Shown here: positions 35,848 through 43,890 of the stretch, piece by piece
Numbering within the stretch: position 1 is the stretch's first letter
Layout of the letters: each line of letters starts with the position of its first letter
Origin: Blautia wexlerae DSM 19850
GTDB taxonomy: Bacteria > Bacillota > Clostridia > Lachnospirales > Lachnospiraceae
NCBI RefSeq assembly: GCF_025148125.1
Contig: NZ_CP102267.1
Location: 4,622,501-4,685,728, forward strand
DNA length: 63,228 bases
Reading direction: 5' to 3'
Program-made: the position numbers and the translations under genes
The notes under the pieces: generated by a model
The model's input: only the letters and a program-made list of their open reading frames with translations
Databases searched by the model: none
Told to the model about the DNA's origin: nothing

Positions 35848-36509
35848 TTATATCCCCTCCCCCATACCGTTGCAATATATTCGTGTTCCGAATACATTTT
35901 CATTTTCTTGCGGATTCTGCGAATCAACTCCGTAACCACCCGGCTGTCCCCTTCTGCATCATATCCGCCAATCTTCTCATAGATTCGTTCTTTATCAAAT
36001 ACCATTTCAGGGTTCATAGACAAAAATTCTATGATCTCATACTCTAATTTCGTAAGCTCTAAAGCATTCCCTTTAATATGTACACATTTACTGGCATAGT
36101 CAATCACTAATTCTCCATAAAACCTTTGTTCTTTTTTCCTATGTAAACGTTCTTCACGTTTCAAATGGGCAATAATTCTAGCATCTAATTCTTTCAAACT
36201 GAATGGTTTTAAAACATAATCATCACCACCAGACAACAATCCCATTACTCGATCCTGTTCTTCTACTTTTGCAGTCAAAAAAATAATCGGACAGGAAACC
36301 ATATCTCTGATTCTTCTGCACACTTCAATTCCGTCCATTCCCGGCATATTTACGTCCAATAAAATAATATCGGGATTTGCACTTATCTTTTCCATTGCTT
36401 CTATGCCATTTTCTGCAATCATTACCGTATAATTCTTCAATGTAAAGTATTGATTCAGCATTTTTAGCAATTCTCTATCATCATCAACCATTAAAATTTT
36501 ATAGTTCAT
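35835..36509 (-). CDS. OmpR-family response regulator
   Basis: About 224 residues. Receiver domain with acidic pocket VDDD (8-11), phosphorylated Asp52 (IILLDVNMPGMDG) and Lys in FLTAKVEE (about 101), then an OmpR/PhoB winged helix (about 125-224) with TKLEYEIIEFLSMNPEMVF and DSRVVTELIRRIRKKM. I start at ATG 36509 with AGAGGTGAAATTT upstream; the longer frame to 36596 has no ribosome site. Transcription regulator paired with the overlapping kinase. Confidence 0.93.
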   Translation of the reverse strand: MNYKILMVDDDRELLKMLNQYFTLKNYTVMIAENGIEAMEKISANPDIILLDVNMPGMDGIEVCRRIRDMVSCPIIFLTAKVEEQDRVMGLLSGGDDYVLKPFSLKELDARIIAHLKREERLHRKKEQRFYGELVIDYASKCVHIKGNALELTKLEYEIIEFLSMNPEMVFDKERIYEKIGGYDAEGDSRVVTELIRRIRKKMKMYSEHEYIATVWGRGYKWAK

Positions 36510-36626
36510 AAATTTCACCTCTGGCTCTAATGTTATCTTTTCCTTATAGTATAGCTTATAAAAAACAACAAATAAACAACAATTCCTAAAAGGCAACAGC
36601 CTTTCTAAACTGCCGCCTTTTCTCCT

Positions 36627-36839
36627 TCATTTTATTTCCATTTTTGGGACAACATCATACAGGGTTGGTGCCTGATGACTTAATTTTACTCCATTTTCAT
36701 TTGCATCTTTAAGCAGATTCTTAACTTTTTCTCTTGAATTCTCCGGTACTTTCATGTACTTCCACATAAATGCTACCACATCAGATGGTGTGTCTTTTTT
36801 TAGTGGTGGTAACTGAATATAATCATTGTTTTCACTCAT
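36627..36839 (-). CDS. Small hypothetical protein of the integrated element
   Basis: A 70-residue soluble protein (MSENNDYIQLPPLKKDTPSD...). I do not recognise a family. I chose the ATG at 36839, 9 nt after GAGGAG; the ATG at 36845 is only 3 nt from it. It lies downstream of a small membrane protein and repA, in the position where Tn1549-like elements and RepA_N plasmids carry short genes. A weak hairpin AAAGGC/GCCTTT (36589-36604) follows. Confidence 0.55.
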   Translation of the reverse strand: MSENNDYIQLPPLKKDTPSDVVAFMWKYMKVPENSREKVKNLLKDANENGVKLSHQAPTLYDVVPKMEIK

Positions 36840-36852
36840 TTTCATATTCTCC

Positions 36853-37149
36853 TCACGATATAATAAAATCAATAATACGTTCTCTTGTCATGTCCAGTAC
36901 AGTATCTACGAACACTCCTGCAAAAAGGATCAGATACAGAATAACACTCAGCGAAAACAGGAATGCAACCTGTACCCAATCATGGTAACAGTATGCAGTC
37001 GCTATGATCAATAAAGTGAATATAAACCCAAGGATTCCTCTGACAACCGCATAAGTCTGTACTGTCATTTTTACTGCCAAGCCGATCACAAAAAGGATCA
37101 GCCATACCGGCAGTAATAATATCTTCCCAGCAAATTTTAAAATAAACAT
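36853..37149 (-). CDS. Small membrane protein of the integrated element
   Basis: A 98-residue protein with three hydrophobic segments (about 9-27, 38-57, 62-82) and a charged C-terminal helix. The ATG at 37149 lies 5 nt after AGGAGG; the apparent earlier start is a GTG inside the ribosome site. It begins 9 bp after the repA stop codon, so it is the second gene of the replication operon. Function unknown; homologues of this type accompany RepA_N genes in Firmicutes mobile elements. Confidence 0.6.
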   Translation of the reverse strand: MFILKFAGKILLLPVWLILFVIGLAVKMTVQTYAVVRGILGFIFTLLIIATAYCYHDWVQVAFLFSLSVILYLILFAGVFVDTVLDMTRERIIDFIIS

Positions 37150-37158
37150 GTGCACCTC

Positions 37159-38157
37159 CTATCTTACCAGTCCTGGCATATCATGGTTCACCTCTGCCTG
37201 ATAATACCCGTTCATCGTTGACGGTGCATTAAACAGGGCTGCTAACAAATATTTCTTGATATTCTTCACCTTTGTGGTGTTACCACTCATACAGTGTAAG
37301 ACATACTCGATATGTGAATAGGTCAGCATCAGAAATTTTTTCTTCACCAGTGATGCCGGATACCAATTGCTGGCAATCAATATCTTGTCGTTTTTACACA
37401 TCACAGTTTCTACGATCAGGTTCACGATTTCATCTACCTTTCGCATATCGTCATGATGGGTTACTTTCAGTGATTCATAATCAATGGTCTCTTTGACAAG
37501 GTTTTCATAAGCCTGATAATCCTCAGAGTGATTATCGCTATCAAATCTTTTCTCATCCACAGATATGATAGGATTAGATTTATTATCATTCATTTCAGTA
37601 TCACTAAGATTAGTATTATTAGGGTTTGAAATGTAAACTTCTTGAAGTTTGTTTTCGGGACTTCTAGAAGTTTGATTTTGGGACTTCATGAAGTTTGAAT
37701 TGTAAACTTCTGTAGATTCCTCATTTTCCACAGAAGTTTGTTTTTTAAACTTCTTTAATTCCTCTTCAAATTTTTTCTCATCTGTTTTCTCGGGCATAAA
37801 GGTTTTCACGTAGATAACGTTCACCTTTCCAAATCCCTGTCTGCGTTTTTCAATCAAACCAATTCCTGTTTCGTCATCCAGTTCTCTCATGGATTTGATG
37901 GCTTTATTTCTGCCACAGTTCAGTAATTCCATGATATCTTCGATGGAAAAATAGATATATGCTCTGTTTTTGTCATCAAACCACTGATTCTTGATGGAAA
38001 GAGACATTCGATCCAACATCAGTCCATATAAAATTTTAGCATCGCTCGATAAATCTTTAAAGTAACTGTCTGTAAATAATGCTTTTGGTATGCGGTAGAA
38101 GCTGAACTGATCAGCTTCGGTACCGTAAAAATAATTAAATGTCATTTTTTTCTCCAT
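37159..38157 (-). CDS. repA: RepA_N-family replication initiator
   Basis: A 332-residue initiator of Gram-positive theta-replicating plasmids and ICEs. RepA_N domain at the N-terminus (FSFYRIPKALFTDSYFKDLSSDAKILYGLMLDRM and FSIEDIMELLNCGRNKAIKSMREL), a hydrophilic middle region, and a C-terminal conserved domain (about 225-332) typical of the family. The middle of the gene contains three palindromes spaced exactly 23 bp, where RepA_N replicons keep their origin. Followed by small genes and preceded by parB/parA, so this is a complete replication and partition module inside the chromosome. Confidence 0.88.
   Translation of the reverse strand: MEKKMTFNYFYGTEADQFSFYRIPKALFTDSYFKDLSSDAKILYGLMLDRMSLSIKNQWFDDKNRAYIYFSIEDIMELLNCGRNKAIKSMRELDDETGIGLIEKRRQGFGKVNVIYVKTFMPEKTDEKKFEEELKKFKKQTSVENEESTEVYNSNFMKSQNQTSRSPENKLQEVYISNPNNTNLSDTEMNDNKSNPIISVDEKRFDSDNHSEDYQAYENLVKETIDYESLKVTHHDDMRKVDEIVNLIVETVMCKNDKILIASNWYPASLVKKKFLMLTYSHIEYVLHCMSGNTTKVKNIKKYLLAALFNAPSTMNGYYQAEVNHDMPGLVR
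37635..37697. promoter_or_regulatory. Iteron palindromes inside repA
   Basis: ACTTCnnGAAGT palindromes centred at about 37642.5, 37665.5 and 37688.5, so 23 bp apart. Further AAACTTC half-sites follow at about 37703 and 37736-37752. Likely RepA-binding iterons of the element's origin. Confidence 0.7.
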
Positions 38158-38235
38158 AATTTCCTCCTTTCATTTTCTGCTAAGAAGTCCTCTTTTTAAA
38201 CTTCTTTGACTTTGTTTTCTTAGCTTTTTCTATCC

Positions 38236-39147
38236 TTAACAGGACTGTTCCTGCATCCACTTTTCTAATAATGATTCAATCACCTGCTCCATATCTTTGG
38301 CTGTATAATCATCCGGAAAGTACTTTGTCAGTTTCTTTTCTGAGAAAGTGAGAGACCTGGATACTTTCTTTGCCATCACACAGTTATTGAAAATTGATAA
38401 CATCTGGATCTGATTGATTGGTCCATCATTCAGCTGATTTCTGAGTGCTGCAATCTGCTTTGGCTTAATAAATCCGGTGTCGCTGATATATTCGTAAATC
38501 CATTCCTGTACTTCCTTATCGATGTAGGAAATATCTACGGCAACCGTGAACTGAAGCTTTTTGTTATCTACCAGATCAAGAAGTTCTGGTATTAACTCTG
38601 TCAGTCGGATGTAACGCTGAATCTGCTTAGAACTTTCTCCAACTTGATCTGCAAGTATATTTCTCGATATTACTGGTTTCAACTTCTGGTCATTTTGACC
38701 AGAAGTTATATCTGTCCTGCTTCCTTGTCTTTTCATTGCCTCAAGTTTCATCTTATAAGCAAAAGCTTTCTCACTTGGCAACAGTTCCTCTCGCTGAATG
38801 TTAGCGTCCACCATGGCCACAATGGCATCATCATCCGATAATTCTCTTACGATTGCCGGAATAGTCGTAAGTCCTGCAAGATGTGCCGCATGCATTCTTC
38901 TGTGACCGGATACCATTTCATATTCTTCATTTTCATTCATGCGAAGTAGTACCGGTGTCAATACTCCATTGATCTTTACGCTTTCAACCAGGTCCTGCAT
39001 CTTTTCATCATCCAGCACCTTGAACGGATGATTCTTAAACGGATGGATCTTACTGATCTCTATCTCCATTGCAGATTCTTCATTTACCACACCAAGCAGT
39101 TCATCTATGCTTGCCAGTTTAATCTTTTCGCCACTTCTATTTTTCAT
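38236..39147 (-). CDS. parB: ParB-family partition protein of the integrated element
   Basis: A 303-residue ParB/Spo0J-type protein. ParB N-terminal nuclease-like CTP-binding domain with ENEEYEMVSGHRRMHAAHLAG and ANIQREELLPSEKAFAYKMK, a helix-turn-helix (about 135-190, QVGESSKQIQRYIRLTELIP) and a C-terminal region conserved in ICE ParB proteins. It overlaps the parA stop by 11 bp. Distinct from the chromosomal Spo0J at 45908. Its binding site is not the TGTTTCACGTGAAACA type; the AGCTAA array at 40902-41206 is a better candidate. Confidence 0.88.
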   Translation of the reverse strand: MKNRSGEKIKLASIDELLGVVNEESAMEIEISKIHPFKNHPFKVLDDEKMQDLVESVKINGVLTPVLLRMNENEEYEMVSGHRRMHAAHLAGLTTIPAIVRELSDDDAIVAMVDANIQREELLPSEKAFAYKMKLEAMKRQGSRTDITSGQNDQKLKPVISRNILADQVGESSKQIQRYIRLTELIPELLDLVDNKKLQFTVAVDISYIDKEVQEWIYEYISDTGFIKPKQIAALRNQLNDGPINQIQMLSIFNNCVMAKKVSRSLTFSEKKLTKYFPDDYTAKDMEQVIESLLEKWMQEQSC

Positions 39148-39922
39148 TCTTCAAAACCTCCTGTGTTAAGTTCTTATATGCCTCGGCAACTTTTCCTTTC
39201 GGACAGTGCATGTAAATACTTTTTCCCTCTGCACTGGTCTCAGCTGCTTTTACAGACATCGGGATCACATTTTCAAATACTTCTATCTGGCTTCCGTATG
39301 TTGTATGTACTCTCGATGCAATGTCCCTTGCGTAATTGGTTCTGAAATCAACCATAGTCAACAGAATGCCCTCAATCGCCAGTTTCCGGTTCAGCCTTTT
39401 CTTTACTGTAAGAATGGTCTTGATCAGCTGCTGAAGTCCTTTCACCGGCAGATATGCGGCCTGTACAGGTATCAGCACGGAATCGGAAGAGACCAGTGCA
39501 TTGATTGTCATCATACCAAGACTTGGCATACAGTCGATCAGGATATAATCGTATCGGCCTCTTATCGCATCGATATATTCCTTCATGATCATTTCTCTGC
39601 TCATAACATTTCCCATCGTTACTTCCAGGGCAGAAAGCTCAATATTTGCCGGAAGTAGATCTACATTTTCCTGGTGATGTAAGATACCATCTTCCAGAGA
39701 GATTTCTTCTTCGTTAATGACATCCATCATAATCGTTGCCAGTGTGATGCGAAGATCATCCGGTTCCTCATATCCAAGACTTGCGGTTAAACTTCCCTGT
39801 GGATCCGCGTCGATCAGCAACACTTTCTTACCTTCTCTTGCCAGTCCAATGCCTACATTTACGGTTGTGGTGGTCTTTCCGACGCCACCTTTCTGGTTTA
39901 CTACGGATATAACTTTACACAT
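39137..39922 (-). CDS. parA: ParA-family partition ATPase of the integrated element
   Basis: A 261-residue Walker-type ATPase: deviant Walker A NQKGGVGKTTTTVN (about 9-22), LLIDADPQGSLTASLG, and ILIDCMPSLGMMTINAL. It moves the element's ParB-centromere complex during segregation. Start at ATG 39922 after AAAGGAGGAAGAAATC; earlier ATGs lie in the intergenic leader. 14 bp downstream of a disrupted second ParB gene and overlapping the intact one. Confidence 0.9.
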   Translation of the reverse strand: MCKVISVVNQKGGVGKTTTTVNVGIGLAREGKKVLLIDADPQGSLTASLGYEEPDDLRITLATIMMDVINEEEISLEDGILHHQENVDLLPANIELSALEVTMGNVMSREMIMKEYIDAIRGRYDYILIDCMPSLGMMTINALVSSDSVLIPVQAAYLPVKGLQQLIKTILTVKKRLNRKLAIEGILLTMVDFRTNYARDIASRVHTTYGSQIEVFENVIPMSVKAAETSAEGKSIYMHCPKGKVAEAYKNLTQEVLKNEK

Positions 39923-39936
39923 GATTTCTTCCTCCT

Positions 39937-40806
39937 TTAACTTTCCCATGATTCTTTTTTCCATAATTTCAACAGTGCCAGTATTTCCCGTTTCATCATT
40001 GCCGGTGTATAAGAATTTGGAAAATACTTGTGCAACTGCTCGTTTGTGAATGCCACTCTTGTGATCTCACCCTTTTTCACTTCACACATGATCTCTTCCA
40101 TCTTTTCCAGTGACAACTGTTTTTCTTTACTCAGTTGCCGGATCCTCTGGGCCTGTGAGAGTGATGGGATTGCCTGTGCATACTCCATTGCTACAAGCAG
40201 TTCTCTTTGTTCTTTTTCACTTAATGCAGCTATCTCTACAGCCGGACAAAAAGAAATAATCTCATCATCCAGTTTCTGCAACATCTCCGGTATCAGTTTT
40301 GTCAGTGAGATATAACGCTGCACCTGTTTTGGGCTATCACCACAATCTTCACTGATGATTTCTATTGCCCGCTTTCTTGGTGTTTTGTGGTCAACTTGGC
40401 TCTTTTTTCGACCACTTTTTCTTTTTAATACGTCATTCTTCAGTTTGTAAGCAAAAGCTTTTTCACTGTAGCTGATCCGTTCTCTGTGAAGATTGGAATC
40501 TACCATGCTCAAGATGGAATCATCTTCACTTAATACCCGGATGATTACCGGTACTTTACGCTATCCCAGTTTCTCAGCAGCATGTTTTCTTCTGTGACCG
40601 GATATGATCTCATAGTATCCATCCGGTACCGGTCTGACGATCAGCGGATTTAAAATTCCATACTTCTCAATGCTTTCCTGCAAAAGAAACATTTCCTTAT
40701 CATCTTTTACCTGAAACGGGTGCTCTTTGAACGGACGAAGACGCTCAATCTCAATTTCTATGATTCTTTCTTCGTTTTCTCCTGATTGTCTGTTTGGCTC
40801 AGTCAT
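39937..40806 (-). pseudogene. Second ParB-family gene with in-frame TAG
   Basis: A 289-codon ParB-like gene broken by one amber codon at 40561-40563. The upstream part ends ISGHRRKHAAEKLG and the downstream part resumes RKVPVIIRVLSEDD in the same frame; the expected residue is Tyr (GYRKVPV), one base away from TAG. The rest is intact: DSNLHRERISYSEKAFAYKL, HTH region GDSPKQVQRYISLTKLIP, C-terminal HKYFPNSYTPAMMKREI. Start ATG 40806 after AAAGGAG. A recent nonsense mutation, suppressed readthrough or a base-call error would each explain it. It is first in the operon, ahead of parA-parB. Confidence 0.75.
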
Positions 40807-40901
40807 CTTGACTCCTTTCCTCCAGGATTCAGGAAATAAAAAATGCCTGCCTGGAACTTTTATAGATAGTAAAGTTCCAAACAGACATTGCTGTTTGACC
40901 A

Positions 40902-41206
40902 TTAGCTGTAGCTAATAGAATTGAATACTGTTTCAGCTAATTCATGTTTGCAGGTTTGGGAGAGATTGTTTCTTTTCCCGCCTTTTTTCTGATTTACATC
41001 CCCGAATAAGGGGTGACAACGGAGCGGAACCCAAATGTTAGCTGGACTTCTTAAAACCCATGTTTGCAAACCGGTAATTTTGATTAGCTGTCAGCTAACA
41101 AAAATCGGATTTCGTTAGCTAGAAATTGATCATTTTGAATGGAATTTTGTGTCACGAACGTGATTTAAAAATAACAAAAGCGTTCGTTGTCAGCTAATCC
41201 AGCTAA
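40902..41206. promoter_or_regulatory. AGCTAA/TTAGCT motif array (candidate centromere)
   Basis: Nine AGCTAA or TTAGCT motifs (40902, 40910, 40935, 41039, 41084, 41093, 41115, 41192, 41201), two of them in palindromes ATTAGCTGTAGCTAAT and TTAGCTGTCAGCTAA. The last two lie inside a 10-bp inverted repeat AAAGCGTTCG/CGAACGCTTT (41177-41222). Located just upstream of the parB-parA-parB genes, as expected for an element-specific parS or operator. No gene in 40807-41228. Confidence 0.7.
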
Positions 41207-41228
41207 CATTTTCGAACGCTTTGAAGCC

Positions 41229-41302
41229 CGTCGCCAAGAGGATTTGAACCTCCGACCCCTCGCTTAGGAGGCGAGTGCTCTATCCAGCTGAGCTATGACG
41301 AC
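41229..41302 (-). tRNA. tRNA-Arg (anticodon CCT)
   Basis: Full cloverleaf on the minus strand: acceptor GTCGTCA/TGGCGAC (one G-T and one C-G as read), D-arm GCTC..GAGC, anticodon stem CTCGC/GCGAG with loop CTCCTAA (anticodon CCT, reading AGG), T-arm GGAGG TTCAAAT CCTCT, discriminator G. CCA is not encoded. Borders the plasmid/ICE-like module, a common attachment site for integrases, though no integrase gene is seen here. Confidence 0.95.
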
Positions 41303-41532
41303 ACATGCCGCAAACCCTTGATTTTACTGGGGTTCTGGGATTTTTCCCTTCGGCCATATATAAGATTATCAACTCTTTTTTGAGTTGTCAATCTACAGAT
41401 TTTTTTGAGTTGGTAACATTAGAACGTTCCCAAATTTGGGGAATGCTTTGTTGTCACCTTTGGCATTTTTCAGAATAGATTCGAACTGAAAGTTGTTTTT
41501 CATTTTTTCCTTTGGGGAATGCCTCGGCTTTC

Positions 41533-41573
41533 TCTTAGGAGGCGAGTGCTCTATCCAGCTGAGCTATATGGAC
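41533..41573 (-). pseudogene. 5' half of a second tRNA-Arg(CCT)
   Basis: 34 bp (41534-41567) are identical to the D-arm to anticodon-loop part of the tRNA at 41229-41302. The acceptor strand differs (GTCCATA) and there is no 3' half; the next sequence on the minus strand does not pair. A relic of integration or deletion at a tRNA. Between the two tRNAs are a short hairpin CAACTCTTTTTTGAGTTG (about 41370-41388) and unassigned sequence. Confidence 0.75.
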
Positions 41574-41597
41574 ATTTAATCAACACCCATAATATAA

Positions 41598-41740
41598 GTT
41601 ACTGTTCACTCCGTTCTCAGTAACTTAACCAAAATTCATTCCAGATTACCTGCGACAATGGGATTTTGGCTTGTATGTCTCGGGACTTTGGCATATTTTT
41701 GCAAAAATACCTCGAGGAATAATGGTGTATGAACAGTAAC
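41598..41740. repeat. TTACTGTTCAC element (family 3, copy b)
   Basis: 143 bp, GTTACTGTTCACTCCG to GAACAGTAAC. Central TATGTCTCGGG and CCTCGAGG-type blocks. Its arms are more diverged than in other copies. Confidence 0.85.
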
Positions 41741-41791
41741 TAATATACTATATTTCAAAGAAAATTACAAGTGCAATCTGGCTTTTCTTAT

Positions 41792-42601
41792 CTAATTTTC
41801 TGCTTCCGGATTCCATGTATTATCTTCCAGCTTTTGAATCATCTCACCCAGTTCAACAGTATATGCTACTTTTACATCACTATCCTGTTTAACGATAAAC
41901 TCAGACAACCCGTAAGCCTGTCCATTATCCGCCCAGTCATAAGTATATCCCAATCTTGTCCATGGATATTCGCCATCATAATAGCTGGAAATAATGTTCG
42001 CATCAAACCATGCTTTATAATCCGCATCAACATCTTCGGAGAATGAATCTGTCATTTCTACTGTTCCAATATCCGAAATATATGCCGGACGAAAAACATC
42101 TTCCGGTTTTACCCACATAGCTGTAACATAGTTAGATTCATTATCAGGAGTCAGACCAAGCAATTCTTTCATTCTTGTCTGCCAGTCTGTTACACCCTCT
42201 TTATTTTCCTGATACCAGTCTTCCAGTTCACCACCTGTAAATGTCCATACATTTCCCCATTCCAGTTTCACATCAGTGCCATCCGGATAACTGTCCGGAT
42301 ATTTATGGAATGTATATAGAAGAACTCTTCCCTCTTCATTATAAACTGCATAAGGCTCTCCCTCATCCAGGCTTACTACCGGAAGAATCTCACCATCCTC
42401 AGCAATCATCGCATCTTCAACTGCCTGATCAAAAAGAATCCGCAGATCATCTTCACTTTCAGCAGAGGAATCGGTTTCTGCTGCTTCTTCTGTCTCTGTT
42501 GTTTCTTCTGCCTGTACACTTACAGATACCCCGCATGATACAACCATTGCAGAAACCAGAACTCCACTTAACATCCATTGTTTCCATAATTTATTTTTCA
42601 T
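41792..42601 (-). CDS. Secreted protein of unknown family
   Basis: A 269-residue exported protein. Signal peptide with MLSGVLVSAMVVSCGVSVSVQA (a VSCG could also be read as a lipobox), then an acidic Thr/Glu/Ser linker (about 31-50) and a folded region rich in Trp and Tyr (LEWGNVWTFTGGELEDWY, KAWFDANIISSYYDGEYPW). I do not recognise a domain. Flanked by family 3 elements on both sides and by no co-oriented neighbour within 380 bp upstream, so probably monocistronic. Confidence 0.65.
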   Translation of the reverse strand: MKNKLWKQWMLSGVLVSAMVVSCGVSVSVQAEETTETEEAAETDSSAESEDDLRILFDQAVEDAMIAEDGEILPVVSLDEGEPYAVYNEEGRVLLYTFHKYPDSYPDGTDVKLEWGNVWTFTGGELEDWYQENKEGVTDWQTRMKELLGLTPDNESNYVTAMWVKPEDVFRPAYISDIGTVEMTDSFSEDVDADYKAWFDANIISSYYDGEYPWTRLGYTYDWADNGQAYGLSEFIVKQDSDVKVAYTVELGEMIQKLEDNTWNPEAEN

Positions 42602-42716
42602 ATAATGTCATCTTCCTTTTTTTAGTTTTCCGACTTACCTGCCCCAAGTATATCATAGTAATTCTTTCTTTTCTTACCCTTGGAATAAATTGCAAATATC
42701 CGGCGTGAAATGTATA

Positions 42717-42854
42717 TTACTGTTCACTCCGTTCTCAGTAACGTAGCCAAAATTCCAGATTGCCTGCGGCAATGGAATTTTGGCTTGTATGTCTCGGGAT
42801 TTTGGCATATTCATGCCAAAACACCTCGCAGGATAGTGGTGTACGAACAGTAAC
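42717..42854. repeat. TTACTGTTCAC element (family 3, copy c)
   Basis: 138-bp copy with the hairpins CCAAAATTCCAGATTGCC..GGCAATGGAATTTTGG and TTTTGGCAT..ATGCCAAAA both intact. 47 bp from parS at 42902. Confidence 0.9.
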
Positions 42855-42901
42855 AAATGTATATCTATAACACTCCCTCGTCAAGCGGATTGTTATAAGC
42901 A

Positions 42902-42917
42902 TGTTTCACGTGAAACA
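42902..42917. promoter_or_regulatory. parS site 4 (perfect)
   Basis: Perfect TGTTTCACGTGAAACA in the gap after the DUF3881 gene. Confidence 0.9.
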
Positions 42918-42982
42918 TATTCTTGTAAATCACAAGATGGCATAGGCGAAATATTCGTCCATGCCATCATAAATCATTTTAA

Positions 42983-43858
42983 TTAATAGTGCAACTGTCC
43001 CTGGAGCCATATGATTCCTTTGAATCTACGTCCGATCTTTGGCTCCCCCAGCAAATCATTCTTATTGATACAAACATCAAACTGCATATCATTACAGTCT
43101 AATGTAAGCTGGCAGATTTCTTCTCCTGTTATAATGTTCTTGAATGTCATAAAATCCAGAATCTCACCCATGATACTATATTGATCACATTCAATTCCAT
43201 ATGGCATGAAATAGGAATCCACTATAGAAAAAATATCGTCTGTAACTATACGCTGAGAAATCATGGAATATGTATCCATATCCTCCATCGTGAGGCTCTC
43301 CATAGCCTCTTCATCACCGTTTCTGGCGGCTGCAATGAGATGATTTCTGTTCTTTGTCAGTTCACGTTCTGCTTTTACTGCTTCTTTATCTTTCTCTACA
43401 GGAAAAAGGATTTTTCCTTCCCTGGCCAGCCCGGAAAGGGTTAAAGGCTGGCCACCCGGAAGTATGTTGCCTTTTTCACGCTGTTGCAGATACTCAGCAG
43501 CATTCTGAAGATAGAAAATTAAAGTAACCCCAATTCTCAGATCGTCACAGGCACCTGCAAAAGATTCTTTGTCTGCATGTCTTTCTATCACAACACTCTC
43601 CTGTGTTGTAATGCCTGTTCCGCGAAAAAAAGGAAAATAATAATCCGGATAAAATACGTTGTTTTCATCATACTGCCCGCAGACAGTAATTCCACAATCG
43701 CATCCATAATTCTTGGAAAACTCTGCAAACATACCATCAGGGTAGTTCTCTATGACCGTTTTCTCATCATAAGTTTCAACCACATCCGTAATGATCTGTC
43801 TGATACTGCTTCTTTTGGTGATCCTGGAAAAACCAACTGCCCTCAGATAACTGTGCAT
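42983..43858 (-). CDS. DUF3881-family protein
   Basis: A 291-residue cytosolic protein starting MHSYLRAVGFSRI, which I recognise as DUF3881, a family found next to serS and the origin genes in Lachnospiraceae. No catalytic motif is evident. ATG 43858 follows GGGAGGTGTTCTT. It begins 33 bp after the serS stop and is probably co-transcribed with it. Function unknown; conservation of the location suggests a housekeeping role. Confidence 0.75.
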   Translation of the reverse strand: MHSYLRAVGFSRITKRSSIRQIITDVVETYDEKTVIENYPDGMFAEFSKNYGCDCGITVCGQYDENNVFYPDYYFPFFRGTGITTQESVVIERHADKESFAGACDDLRIGVTLIFYLQNAAEYLQQREKGNILPGGQPLTLSGLAREGKILFPVEKDKEAVKAERELTKNRNHLIAAARNGDEEAMESLTMEDMDTYSMISQRIVTDDIFSIVDSYFMPYGIECDQYSIMGEILDFMTFKNIITGEEICQLTLDCNDMQFDVCINKNDLLGEPKIGRRFKGIIWLQGQLHY

Positions 43859-43890
43859 AAGAACACCTCCCTGAAAAAGCTCACCCTCCA

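Noticed and set aside
40561..40563. TAG as pyrrolysine or recoded codon
   Set aside because: No sign of pyrrolysine genes in the window and other genes do not use internal TAG; a nonsense mutation is simpler.
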